The position numbers and the translations under genes were made by a program. The notes beneath the pieces were generated by a model. It was given only the letters and a program-made list of their open reading frames with translations. It was not told where the DNA came from and ran no database searches. A DNA stretch of 64,000 bases, from assembly GCA_014529385.2 (NCBI GenBank), contig CM043942.1, forward strand, positions 53,756,647 to 53,820,646, given 5' to 3'. This stretch comes from Adiantum capillus-veneris. Its lineage: Eukaryota > Streptophyta > Polypodiopsida > Polypodiales > Pteridaceae. Each line of letters opens with the position of its first letter. Position 1 is the stretch's first letter. Below are positions 1 to 11,200 of this stretch, piece by piece.

Positions 1-1338
1 CCTATCCTGCCACCCACCAACTGACAAGAGGAGCTGCTCCGCCTAGGTCTCTGCACCATGTAAACTCTGACCATGGAGGGGCCAAGCTCAAGGCTGCTGT
101 TCGGCTCTATCCAGATCCCACTCTGGAGGACAAAAGCTGAGAAAATCTCTAGAAACACGAGGATGGGTAGGGAGTCTGGAGACAGGAGTGGGTAGCAAAA
201 GCGCAAGCTGTAGGGAAGAAGCACTAGCTGGGGCCTCCGCAGGCGATGGAGGTGGAGGGGGAGACACAACGTCCACCTGCATGTCGACTGGTAAAGGAGC
301 TGGAGCCTGACTGCCCCGAGGAGTAGATGTTGCTGGTAGTGGCGGGAAGTGGCTATAGTCACTGAGCTAGGGTCTAGCCACTGCTCTCTGCTGCTGGTCA
401 GGAAGCGGTGTAGCCTGTACAACCTCCGGTGACGCACTCCTAGTCTGTGAGATCGGTGGAACAGGAAACTCGTGACGATCTATCCGATGAAAGGTCTGCC
501 TGCGCCCAGGCCTGCGCCATCCATCAGTGCCCTGGCCAGTCGGAACAGGCTGCTGATGAGGGGCCTCTGTAGTTGGGTGTTGCTGGGGTCTCTCCTGCTG
601 AGGATGGTTGGCCGCAGCTCTCTGTCTCTGAGCAGGCTGAGTGGGACACGCACGAGCCAGATGACCCATCTCCTGGCATCTGAGACACTGGCCTGGTTTC
701 CCGGTAACCACCAGCCTCTGGGTAAACTGGTACTCTCCTCTACCTGTGATAAGGATGGTCTCCATGATCTCTAATGAGCCAAAGAGCTGAACACGTGGTG
801 GTCCTCCTGAAGTACGTATGGATCCAGGAACCACAACTCCAAAATCTGAAGCTAAGGCCTGAAGGAAATCCTACTGTACAAACTGTCGCGATAGAGAGGG
901 AAATGACAAGGTCAAGGGATACCGCGGAGCAATCTGCCTGGACTCGAACTCGTCCTAGTGAACTACGGGTACCACTGCATAATATAGAAGGCTCTGCCTC
1001 CAGAAACAATCGGTACATGCGAACAAAGCACAGTAATGGAGGCCTGGTCCAATAACTGAGCCATGAAGATGCCTCGACCGAGGCATGTGACCTCCACAAC
1101 TCTACCCTGGTGACTCCCGAGAGCAGTCCGAAGAAAGTCTCTGAGAGAAGCTCTGGAGAGAGAGGCGCCACTGACACGGCCCACAACTGCTCCGCTCATG
1201 TAAGAAAGTGGGGGCTACATCCACTCTATCCATGATCTGATCGGGAACTACAAACCGGCGAACAGGTGGGGGAGTCTCCTGGTGGTGACTCAATACCGGT
1301 GAAGAACCCATACCGCTAAGTGGATCCAAAGGAGACAA
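1..1338 (-). pseudogene. LINE-A0 ORF1 (gag-like, CCHC zinc knuckle), broken
   Basis: Minus-strand remains of the nucleic-acid-binding ORF1 of an L1-type plant LINE. Seen directly: near 690-760 a zinc knuckle CLRCQEMGHLARAC (C-x2-C-x4-H-x4-C), and near 970-1199 an N-terminal block with GRVSG, GRVVEV and LGRGIFMAQL. Both are collinear with the better preserved ORF1 of LINE-A1 (12706-14447). A proline/serine-rich C-terminal stretch (88-282) also matches that copy. Frameshifts divide it into at least four frames. The ORF2 half would lie to the left of the window. Role by family: RNA binding and RNP formation during target-primed reverse transcription. Confidence 0.85.
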
Positions 1339-1912
1339 AGAAAATGGATGTAAGCAAGTGTTGGAGAAGGCAACTCAGAGCAGAAGTGTCGTGTATCCAA
1401 AGAAGGGGAACCTCTATCTCAACCAACAAGCTCTATGAGATACTTCCGCAGAAGGGACCCGGAAGAAGAAGAGAAGCAGCCGATGTGAGGATGGTGAAGT
1501 GGCCGAGACGAGAGAGCCAACCAGCTGCGCACTTCCTGTCTGCACTTTCCAGCACGCCCGTCTGCAGTTGGTCTCTCTCTCGCGCGCGGACCTGCTGCTG
1601 TGCTGCACCAGCGCGCAGACCTGCTGCACCAGCGCGCGGACCTGCTGCACCAGCGCACGTACCTGCTGCTGTGCTGCTCCAGGCACATTACTGCTGTACT
1701 GCGCGCTGCTGTGTCACCCCAGCTGCTCAGCGCGCCCACCCCACCTGCACAGCACCCCCAGTACCCGCCTGTTGCTGCCGCTGTTATACCAACCTGCTGC
1801 TGCTGCTGAACTGCCTCTCCTTGCTACACACGTACTCCCTCTCTTCCCCTCGCGCAGCCCCCCTCCAGCCTCCCCCTCACGCAGCCCCTCCTCGCTCCCC
1901 ATCACGCAGCCA

Positions 1913-1913
<1 letters not shown>
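1339..1913 (-). other. LINE-A0 5' leader region, GC- and CTG-rich
   Basis: Sequence between the ORF1 remains and the (CT)n tract. It is rich in CTGCTG, GCGCGC and C runs and has no convincing protein: the plus-strand ORF across 1320-2039 is low complexity. Its place, between ORF1 and a (CT)n tract, matches the 5' leader of LINE-A1 (14448-14816), so I read it as the 5' UTR/promoter region of LINE-A0. Sequence identity between the two leaders is weak by eye. Confidence 0.5.
1590..1676. repeat. 21-bp minisatellite, unit acctgctgcaccagcgcgcgg
   Basis: Three to four tandem units of about 21 bp (one unit 7 bp longer) can be read directly inside the LINE-A0 leader. They may be internal promoter or leader repeats, as seen in 5' UTRs of some LINEs, or a chance minisatellite. 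Confidence 0.7.
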
Positions 1914-1958
<45 letters not shown>

Positions 1959-2016
1959 GGATACATACCCACACACACACTACACACATACACGCATACA
2001 CACACGTACTCCCCTT
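1914..2016. repeat. (CT)n followed by (CA)n and imperfect CA microsatellite
   Basis: A (CT)12-type run at 1914-1938, (AC)10 at 1939-1958, then degenerate ACACAC/ATACAC to about 2016. It separates the 5' end of LINE-A0 (minus) from the 5' end of LINE-B1 (plus). Confidence 0.95.
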
Positions 2017-2064
2017 CTCCCCTCTTCTTCACAATATGAAGAGAGGGTAGCTTCGAAGACAACC

Positions 2065-2986
2065 ATGTCTTCCCCCATCATCAAGACGCCGACATCGACA
2101 ATGAAGACAACCTTCATGCTCACGAACAAGAGGCTTGCACAATTGGAGAAGGACATGAAAGAATGGTGGATGGAGAGAGAGATACGGAGGGAGGAGAAAG
2201 CCACCTTCATCAAGCTATGGAACGAAGAGAAGGAGGACATGAGAGCGGAAATCCAAAACCTCAAAGAGGAGAAGGAGAGAAGGGAACGGGAGAACGAGAA
2301 GGAGAGGGAGAGATGGAGGAAAGAGCAAGAAGAGATGAAGGCACAAATCGATCTCCTTCATGCTTCCATCACATCCCTCACCCCCAAGGAAGGAGAGATT
2401 AAAGAGGAGGCTAAGGAAGCCCTCAAGGAGGAGATCACCAAAGCCCTCACCGCAAGCATTGAGGACAAATTAGAAGCCACCAAAGAAGGATGGGTCGAAG
2501 TGGTCAAAAAGAATATCAAGAAGGTAGCAAGAGAGGAAGCCCAAAAAGATGAGGTACTCATCGTACACACAACCATCGAGGAGGAGAAGATGCGACAAGC
2601 TCGCCGTCTCAATGTGCGAGTGACCGGCATCAAAGAAGAAGAAGGTCTACACACACCCAGAGCGATGGGAAAGCTTTATGCAAGAAAGTGGGATATAAGG
2701 AAGAAGAGATCCCTTTCTCCAAAGTTTGGAGAGCCGGCAAAGATCCAAAGAAGAGAGCTCTCATCCTCCAATTCGCCTCCGAGGAGTCTCGAACTTTTTC
2801 CTCCGAAAGAGGGTCATCTTGAGAGGGCTAGAAGGCCCCCCGATTTATCTTGATGATGACCTCACAAAGATGCAACAAGATCACCGCCGTGCGTGCATGC
2901 CTAGAGTCCACCAAGCCCGCAAAGAAGGGAAGAAGGCAGTATATCGAGATGGTAGGGTTATCATTGATGGCAAGACCATCGCATAG
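2065..2986 (+). pseudogene. LINE-B1 ORF1, L1-type coiled-coil/RRM/CTD protein
   Basis: ATG at 2065 opens a 262-codon frame. About residues 25-110 form a highly charged E/K/R-rich coiled coil, followed by an RRM-like start (RRLNVRVTGIKEEEG). Two frameshifts, near 2690 and in the T run near 2793, then move the match through VWRAGKDPKKRALILQF to a C-terminal domain with PPIYLDDDL and ARKEGKKAVYRDGRVIIDGK, ending at TAG 2984-2986. This order (coiled coil, RRM, CTD) is that of the animal L1 ORF1p/Transposase_22 family, not the CCHC ORF1 usual in plant L1s. Expected role: trimeric RNA chaperone. LINE-B2 has a matching C-terminal part. Confidence 0.8.
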
Positions 2987-5900
2987 GGACTCGCGGCCTG
3001 TGGGACACACGAGGAGATTCATGTCACGGTTTGGAATTGCAATGGAGACCTATGGACACACCCAGAGAGACTTGAGGAGGTGATGAGAGGTCGAGACATG
3101 ATTCTACATACAGAGACACACGAGAGCCCAGAGAGAGGGTTACCACGGATACATGGATTCCAGTGGGAGTCTCTACATCGGGGATGTATGCGCCAGCACA
3201 CCACTCGCGGTTCAGGAGGAGTGGCCATACTCTTTAGACAGGGGCTTCACAGCAGACTACAGATTGTTGCCCGGGACCCACAGGCCCGATACATGTGGAT
3301 TCGCCTCGAGCTCTCACGAGACAGGATCGTCTACATTGCCCTTTGCTACTTTGCTCCCACAGGCTCCAGATTCGCCCCTATTGAGCAGGAGTCACCGTAC
3401 GCATGCCTCACGGAGGAGATTATGGAGTACTCCACACTGGGTGAAGTCTTCCTTATGGGAGACTTCAACGCTCGTACACGCAGTGAGCAGTGTGAGGCAT
3501 ATGACCACGAGGACCCAGAGGCACTACACACTCTAGATGAGGAGGCTACTATGAGAGATACAGCAGACAGAGCTCCAGTCACAGCCTACGGACGACACCT
3601 ACTTCGACTTGGCTCCCAGCACCGTCTCGTTATTTATAACGGGATGGCCCAGTGGCCCACCTCAGGGGGCCTGACTTGTATGCCACATGGAGTTACAGAG
3701 GGAGGGGGGAGTACAGTCGACTATATTTTGGGACCCAGGGAGGCTACACACCTTATCACATCCTTCACCATTCCACCCATACCCATCGGAGCCGACCACA
3801 CATACCTCTCTTTCTCCATCACCGGAGATACCATCCCACACAGCTCCACAGCACACACTCCACACACCACCATCCATTTCACACATGAGCTAGCCTCTCT
3901 TTACTCTCGGCCGAGGTCGAGCATGGCCTATGCCTCCTCCACCCATCCACACCACTCTCAGTTCTCACATCACATATCTCTTCCGTTCTCCACAGTTCAG
4001 CTATTAGCTCTTTCCCACACACCACTCATACAGGACGACACTCCCCCCCCCCCGGGACTATGCCTCAGAACCGTTGGTATGATGATGAGTGCAGAGAGTT
4101 ATACCGACGCCTCCGTGCACGGCGAGCCTTAGGAGAGATCACAGAGGGAGAGGCCAGACGACATATGAAGACGCTGACACGCCAAAAGCGGCGAGCATTC
4201 GAAGAGGCACAGGAGCTTGAGCTATACCACCTATTCATGAGCATAGATAGCGCGACGGCATGGCGCACCCTACGCGAGCCACGTCCGATTACAGCTATTG
4301 AGGATCCACAGATATGGCATGATTATGCAGAGCGACTTTATGAGGTGCCAGGGCAGCCTCCTATCCCACAGCCACACGGGCCACGCCCCACGTGCTCCTC
4401 CTTCTTTACAGCACAGATGGTAGAGAGGGCCATACGCCGCATGCAGCAGAGACGATCAGCTGACCATACTGGATTACAGAGTGAGCACATCATTTATGCG
4501 GCCTCCACTATAGCCCCGTTGATTGCACATGTCTTCAACCGGGCTATAGGGGAGGGCTTCCCAGAGGAGTGGACACAGCACACCATAGTGCCTATCCACA
4601 AATCTGGCGACACCCTGGACCCAGGGAACTACAGGACTATCATGATTGGCCACACGATGGCCAAGCTATATGGAGCAGTACTTGAGGCACAGCTCAGCTG
4701 CTACGCAGAGACCGAGGGTTTACGAGCTCCAGGCCAGGCAGGTTTCAGACGAGCTTTCTCCACCACTGATCACATCTTCGTTCTGCGCTGCCTCATTGAT
4801 GGGGCAAAGGCGCGGAAGAAGAGGCTTTACTGCTGCTTTGTGGATTTCCGCAAGGCCTTTGACACAGTCCCACGCGAGAGACTCTTCCAGCGCCTTCACA
4901 GCATTGGGGTACCAACAGAGATGATTTGGGCCATATATACTCTCTACGAGAGGGTGACGGGTCGAGTTCGTTGCCCAGGCGGTTTTTCAGAGACCATTGC
5001 TAGCACCATTGGTGTTAAGCAAGGATGCCCACTCTCCCCGACACTCTTTGGGCTCTACATCGACGAGATCTCCGACTACATACTGCGAGCAGGGGGAGAG
5101 GGGAGCGACTTGGCAGGTACTCCGTCCACATCATGTTATATGCTGATGATATTGTGTTGATTTCAGAGTCACCCGAGGGCTTGCAACGCCATCTTGAGGC
5201 CTTGGACGAATTCAGCACACACAGGGGGTTGACTGTGAACCTTGGCAAAACCAAGGTCATGATCTTTAACACATCCAGTGCAGTGAGGAGCGCTGCCACC
5301 TTCACAGCAGCAGGAGGACAGGTTGATGTAGTCACCTCCTATGTCTACCTTGGCATCACATTCACCAGCCTACCAGGACCCTTCACTATGAGGCAGGCTG
5401 CTGCTGACAGGCTCACCCGAGGATATGCAGCTCTGACCATGCTAACCAGGCACACTTTCAGGAGCCCCGCACGAAGGGGTGGCTTTTCGACACCTTAGTC
5501 ACCCCGGCCCTGATGTACTCGGCGGCAGTATGGGCACCAGGATTGACAGCTGACCAGTGGACACAGCTTGAGAGGCCACAGTATGTATGATCTCACGCTT
5601 GCTCCGCAGCAAGAAGAAAGTGCCACATGACATTATTAGAGCCGAGCTCGCCACACCACCTATGGTTGTAGAGGCACTATTCCAGACAGTCTGCTTCATC
5701 CAGAGGATGAGAGAGCTACCTCCTGACAGACTTACTCGTAGAGCATTTGAGGCACCTATACAGCTATCAGAGAGTGGGCATGAGAGAGCATGGTACTCAC
5801 AGGTCAGAGCATGGTTTGAGGGACACGGTCTTGACATGGAGAGCCTACCACCATTCCAGTACGACCCCCACTCACCATCTGTTCACCTCTCTCGCAGTGA

Positions 5901-6696
5901 GAGGAACTTGGTATTGAGACAGGATCTGTGGCAGCTATACACTAGGAGAGTCTGGGAGTCACCTGGCTTGGGGACGAGGATGTCAGATTACAGAGACCAG
6001 TTTCTCACCATATTGTCTGGGGGGTTCATACAGAGACCACGCTATATGGACACATATATGCCACATAGCTCACGGGTGGCGATTGGTCAGCTGAGAGTGG
6101 CTTCACACAGGTTAGAGATTGAGATCGGGAGACATACTAGTGTTCCCAGGGAGGAGCGAGTCTGCAGAGCCTGCACAGAGGAGGTGGAGAGTGAGGAGCA
6201 CTTTGTATGTAGATGCAGAGCATACACTGAGATCAGAGGCAGGTATGAGGCCTTATTCAGAGGACAGCCCACTCTCCGAGAGATCATGGACTCTCGAGAT
6301 CAGAGACAGCTCGGACGTTTCTTACTAGAGATACAGAGCCATCGGGACACACTACTACAGCCACGTACAGCTACACAGACAGAGGGGAGACAGTCGCAGC
6401 TCACAGACTTCTTTCAGAGGATTGCCGCCCCTCCCTCACCAGACACTCCTGTGGGAGTGACACTCCCACAGGCGGAGGTGAACCGATCTAGACGACGACC
6501 ACGAGTCACAGGCTACAGGGGCGCGAGCTCCCACCACCGACAGATCGAGGAGATCCGAGCCCGGGAGCGCCGTGCCACTGAGGAGCGAGTAGCTCAGATG
6601 AGGGCCGACCCGACAGCTTTCATCCGGGTAGCCTTCGCACCAGCCCCGCCCATGTACCACATCTTACATCCCCCCATTAGTACAGGATGGAGCTAG
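2987..6696 (+). pseudogene. LINE-B1 ORF2: APE-type endonuclease + reverse transcriptase + C-terminal Cys motif
   Basis: Starts in the same frame as the end of ORF1, straight after its TAG. Endonuclease: WNCNG near 3032, HTETHE, GDFNAR near 3463, and GADHTYL near 3788. A frameshift follows at an 11-C run (4043-4053). RT from 4060: FVDFRKAFDTVPR, GVKQGCPLSPTLF, and then, after a second frameshift near 5125, LYADDIVLIS (catalytic YADD kept). A third shift near 5500 leads to 5587-6696, which carries CRACTEEVESEEHFVCRC, the C-terminal zinc-finger-like motif of LINEs. Function by family: nicks target DNA and copies the LINE RNA onto it. The three shifts make it inactive unless they are sequencing errors. 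Confidence 0.9.
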
Positions 6697-6920
6697 ATAG
6701 CTTGATGCATTCTCATGATTGTACTACCTTGAGCATATAGACATGCATATACCCCTAGAGATAGAGCTCCATCCCTCCTCAGATACTCCACTACCTACAT
6801 TCAGTTGAGTTTTGTATCAGTTTTGTTTCATTTGTCTTTCCGATAGACGGATGACATACACACCATGTACATTTGATTTGTCTCATAGGCCGATTTCGGC
6901 CTGACATAGACGTTAAAAAT
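6697..6920 (+). other. LINE-B1 3' UTR with terminal hairpin
   Basis: Non-coding tail. At 6887-6902 the palindrome AGGCCGATTTCGGCCT (6-bp stem, 4-nt loop) is followed by GACGTTAA at 6909-6916 and then the simple repeat. The same hairpin position plus GACGTTAA ends LINE-B1b and LINE-B2, so it is probably the RT recognition element. Confidence 0.75.
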
Positions 6921-6955
6921 CTTTCTTTCTTTCTTTCTTTCTCTCTCTCTCTCTC
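6921..6955. repeat. (CTTT)n(CT)n microsatellite at LINE-B1 / LINE-B1b junction
   Basis: Five CTTT units then about seven CT units. It is both the 3' flank of LINE-B1 and the 5' flank of the truncated LINE-B1b. Confidence 0.95.
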
Positions 6956-7766
6956 ACCATCTCTCATTCTTACACAGTCAGAGATCACCAAGCTCATTCG
7001 CCAAGACCTGACCCAGCTAGACACCAGGAGGACATGGATACAACCAGCACAAGAACTGGGCACGAAGATGGCTTTCTACAGAGACCACCTTCTCCAGCTT
7101 ACGGAAGATGGTTTTGTGATGAGACCCACATACATGGATACCCACCTGTCTCATGGGATACGGTGTGCTATTGGCCAGTTACGCACATCGTCTCACCAGC
7201 TGCGGATTGAAACCGGGAGATATAGCGGAGTACCAACAGAGGCCAGGACATGCCCCTTGTGTGACATGGAACCTGAGACAGAGCTGCATTATACATGCCG
7301 CTGCCCCGTCTGCTACGAGATACGAGGCCGCTTCCATTGCTTGTTCAGAGAGGGTTTTGGACCACTCTCAAGAGTAATGGGATACGAAGATCAAAGATGC
7401 CTGGGTCTGTTCTTGCTCGAGCTGCGCAGACACAGAGAGAGCCTGATGAATGGCGAGGCTAAACAGTCTCAAAGACGGATTACAACCTTCTTCAGAGCAG
7501 ACACGGTACAGCCGCAAGAGCCACTCCCACAGCCAGCTCCCCCCCCCCCCCCCCCGTCTCACACCAGAGGCACATTGATTGACCGAGCGATTGAACTAGG
7601 GAAATCCATGCGCCCACGACTGCGCAGGAGGACTACACAGCATCGACGGAGGCTTCGTCAAAAGATTCAGAGCACGGTGATCAGGCATGCACAGCGCCCG
7701 GTCAGACTACTAACCAGGGAGGAAATTGATGAGATCCGCCAACGACCGATGCTAGATCTTTTGTGA
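6956..7766 (+). pseudogene. LINE-B1b ORF2 C-terminal fragment
   Basis: One open frame from the truncation point to TGA at 7764-7766 encodes the region after the RT. It contains QSEITKLIRQDLTQL, GQLRTSSHQLRIETGRYSG and the Cys/His motif CPLCDMEPETELHYTCRC, and ends REEIDEIRQRPMLDLL. A 17-C run near 7540-7556 codes a proline stretch. This frame is undamaged, unlike the same region of LINE-B2, but it has no RT and no start, so it is only a fragment. Confidence 0.85.
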
Positions 7767-8131
<365 letters not shown>

Positions 8132-8262
8132 CCAAAAACAGGGCTGTATATTACTGAGTACAATATAATCCCCCACGGATGCCAAAAAAGCCTATCACGT
8201 GGGGTGTACAAGCTGAATGTAAGGGTGATAGCCACTATAGTGACAACTCTACTAGAACAATC

Positions 8263-11200
8263 TCATGGTGGTCTATATGATGAGTGGAGGAGTAACCACA
8301 GAGGAGGTGCATAATGCCATGTAATCTGTCCACCTGTAAGTGTGAAGAAGAGTGGAGATCGAGCCCAACGCCGAAGGAAGTCAAATCGACGAGCCTCGGC
8401 TGCTCTAGATGTACCTAAGGAAGAATCCCACTGCCAAATGAGGGTGTGAATGATGTCCAGCCAAATGGCAGTGAGAGTATCCGGAAGGAGCTGTGGAGCC
8501 GCACTGAGAATGTGAAGACAACGAGCTCTCCAAACATTCCATAATGCAATGCTAGTGATAACTGAGAAGATTTCATCACGCGTCTGAGGATCCCCCTGCC
8601 AAGCAATCTGTGGTAACATAGCCAAAGTCCCTCACCGATAACCAGTCGAGTTAAGCATAAGAGCTGGATCTGTGTCTGAGCCCTCTTAGAAAAGATGCGG
8701 TCCGGGCATCGGCATCAACCAGGACACAGATCCCCAAGTGAGAAATCCATGCTAAACACCAGCTTTGCTAAGTAAAGAGCAAACTGCTATCCACACTACA
8801 TGAGAAGACGAGCATGACCAAAGACAGTGTGCAGGTGACTCAGGGAGTCGCAAAGGACAACGAGTACATAACGGACCATGACCCATAGAAGCTACCCAAG
8901 TCCCAATTGGAAGTCTTGCATGTGCAATCATCCACATGAAAAAAGAAATACGACGAGCACATGTAAATCCCAGATGGTTGACCAAAACTGCTGTAGATAG
9001 GCATGGGAGAGACTTGAATGTAACCAGAAACGCATACGAGTGGGCTGCTCTGTGTGCTGTCTCATCAATGCGAATCTTCCAATTCTGACAGTGTACTCAA
9101 AGAATGATACATGTGCACCGGTGGGGTTCGGGTGAGGCCAATGCCACTCTCTTGGGTCCCAATAAAGCTGAGATAGGGCACGACCCTCCCACACCCAAAG
9201 CCTCCAAAGTGCAACATCAGCGGAAGCGAAACGAGGGTCAACACAACGACGCTTCCCGCGAGACCCAACTACTCGTATGGCCTCCCATCGAGCGCCGCTG
9301 TAGAGAAGGTGCGGAGAGGTGGTAGCATATGTCAATCGAGCATGCATCCCCGGACAGTAGTCAGTCTCAACTGTGAACAGCATGGTGTGAAAACGAACTA
9401 ATAAGAGAGTGCTCAGAGCAAAGAGGCCTTCCCAGCCACAATGTGGAGGCATCTGAACCGTGCCTCGTATGACTGCGTCCCAGTGTGAAGGAATGGCGGA
9501 GTCAATCTCAAGCAGTCTGTCTGTTACCCCGCGACCAATGTCATAATGTTCTGCCACAAAATCTGCATCCAGCATACGTGTCTCATGAAACAACCGCATA
9601 GAGGCAGCAGGGCCAGTGTCCCAAGCAGCCCAATCAATGTGAGTCCTCTCTGCAAGCTCACAGGGTGGATTAACTGAAGAATCAAGAACTGCATCATTCC
9701 AAATGAGAGGTTGACGTTCAATCTCTTCACGGCATGAGGGAGGTGAGCGTATGATAGCTCGCCGCATGGATACCCAAATCTGAAGGAGTGAGCGGATGAA
9801 GGGTGAGAGAGTGCTGGTGCATAAGGGGGCATCCGTAAAGAGAAAACGATACCCTGTTTGCCAAGTATGGCCATCTCTAGTGCCGAGACGTGGAGTCGCT
9901 GTGGAAAGAGCGGCTTGAAAAAGCATCTTCCAAGGTTCTTGGCCGGGAAAGAGACCCCGAACAATAAGCTTGGTAAGAAGGGCGCGGCTCTGTAATTCTG
10001 GATCAATAATGCCAAGGCCGCCTGCTGGCCTAGGACGAATAATCGTAGACCGGCGAACTCGAGCACGAGTATCCGTAGTCCCATCTATGCCACTCCATAA
10101 AAAGTTCCGCACGAGTCTGCATAGCTGAGCTATCACACCAGAATTTAGCATCCAACAGGAGGCCGTATACCATACTATAGCCAGAATGACCTGGTTGGCG
10201 ACCAATGCACGGCCAGCCAACGACAGATGACGTGAAGACCAATGACATAGCTTCCTGCGAATAGACTGTAGTACAGGTGCAAACTGCTGCTGTGAGGAAA
10301 CGTCTAATCCAACCTGAAAGCCAAGATATCTGCATGTCTGACCCGGCTGCAGCCATGTGAAACCATCAGTCACCCCCCAAGTAGGTATGTCATCACTGCC
10401 AACCAGTAACCCATAGGATTTATACCAGTTAATGCGTGCACCACTGGCAATGCAAAAAACCTCCAGGGCCTCCCGCATGGCATCAAGAGCTGCTAGCAAA
10501 TAGCGCAACATCAATATAGTGTCATCAGCAAACTCCTGATCGATAAGCTCCGGAGCTGAAGGTATTGGCATGGTCAAGCCATGAAATGCAGGACTCTGCG
10601 CTCGAAGAAAGTCGGACATAGTCTCTCCTGCAAACAGATACAGATATGCTGCTAAAAGACATCCCTGACGAACAGATCGAGAGAGCTCAAAACTGCGACT
10701 GACACGACCACCAATAGGAATAGCACTGCAGGCAGTCCTGAAGAGAGCGGAAATGCCTGAGATCCATGTCGAAGGGAAACCCACCCTGGCTAATGATCCT
10801 TCGCGAAACTCCCACTCAACACGATCGTATGCTTTCTCGAAGTCAAGGATGAAAAAAGCGAGAGGTTCAGAAGATGATCTGGCCCACTCTACTGCCTCAT
10901 AAAAAGTGAAGATATTATCCAGTATGCATTGATCCATGACAAAGACTGTCTGAGAAGTATGAATAATATCTGGTAAGAACAGTCGCAAGCGATGGCTGAT
11001 CAGTAACACTAATATCTTATAGACCGAAGGGAGTAGGGTAATAGGTCTCCACTGGCGGAGCTGTGTGGTGTCACCCCCTTTCGGAATAAGAGATATGAGA
11101 CCTGAACAAAGATCCGGATGCATATATCTTGATGCAAAGATATCCTAACAACCACGAAGCAGCGGTATTTGCAATACATCCCAATAGGTCAAAAAGAAAG

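Larger units (their letters stand above)
2031..6920 (+). mobile_element. LINE-B1, near full-length non-LTR retrotransposon
   Basis: A two-ORF LINE of about 4.9 kb. It has a short leader, a coiled-coil ORF1 (2065-2986), an endonuclease/RT ORF2 (2987-6696) and a 3' UTR ending in a hairpin plus GACGTTAA (6887-6916). It sits between a (CT)n(CA)n tract and a (CTTT)n(CT)n tract with no poly(A) tail. Several frameshifts make it non-functional as it stands. The 5' boundary is approximate because no target-site duplication can be seen within simple repeats. Confidence 0.85.

Noticed and set aside
1320-2039. 239-codon plus-strand frame rich in Ala, Pro, Cys and His
   Set aside because: Antisense to the LINE-A0 leader and dominated by CTG, GCGC and CA repeats. 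Compositional artefact.
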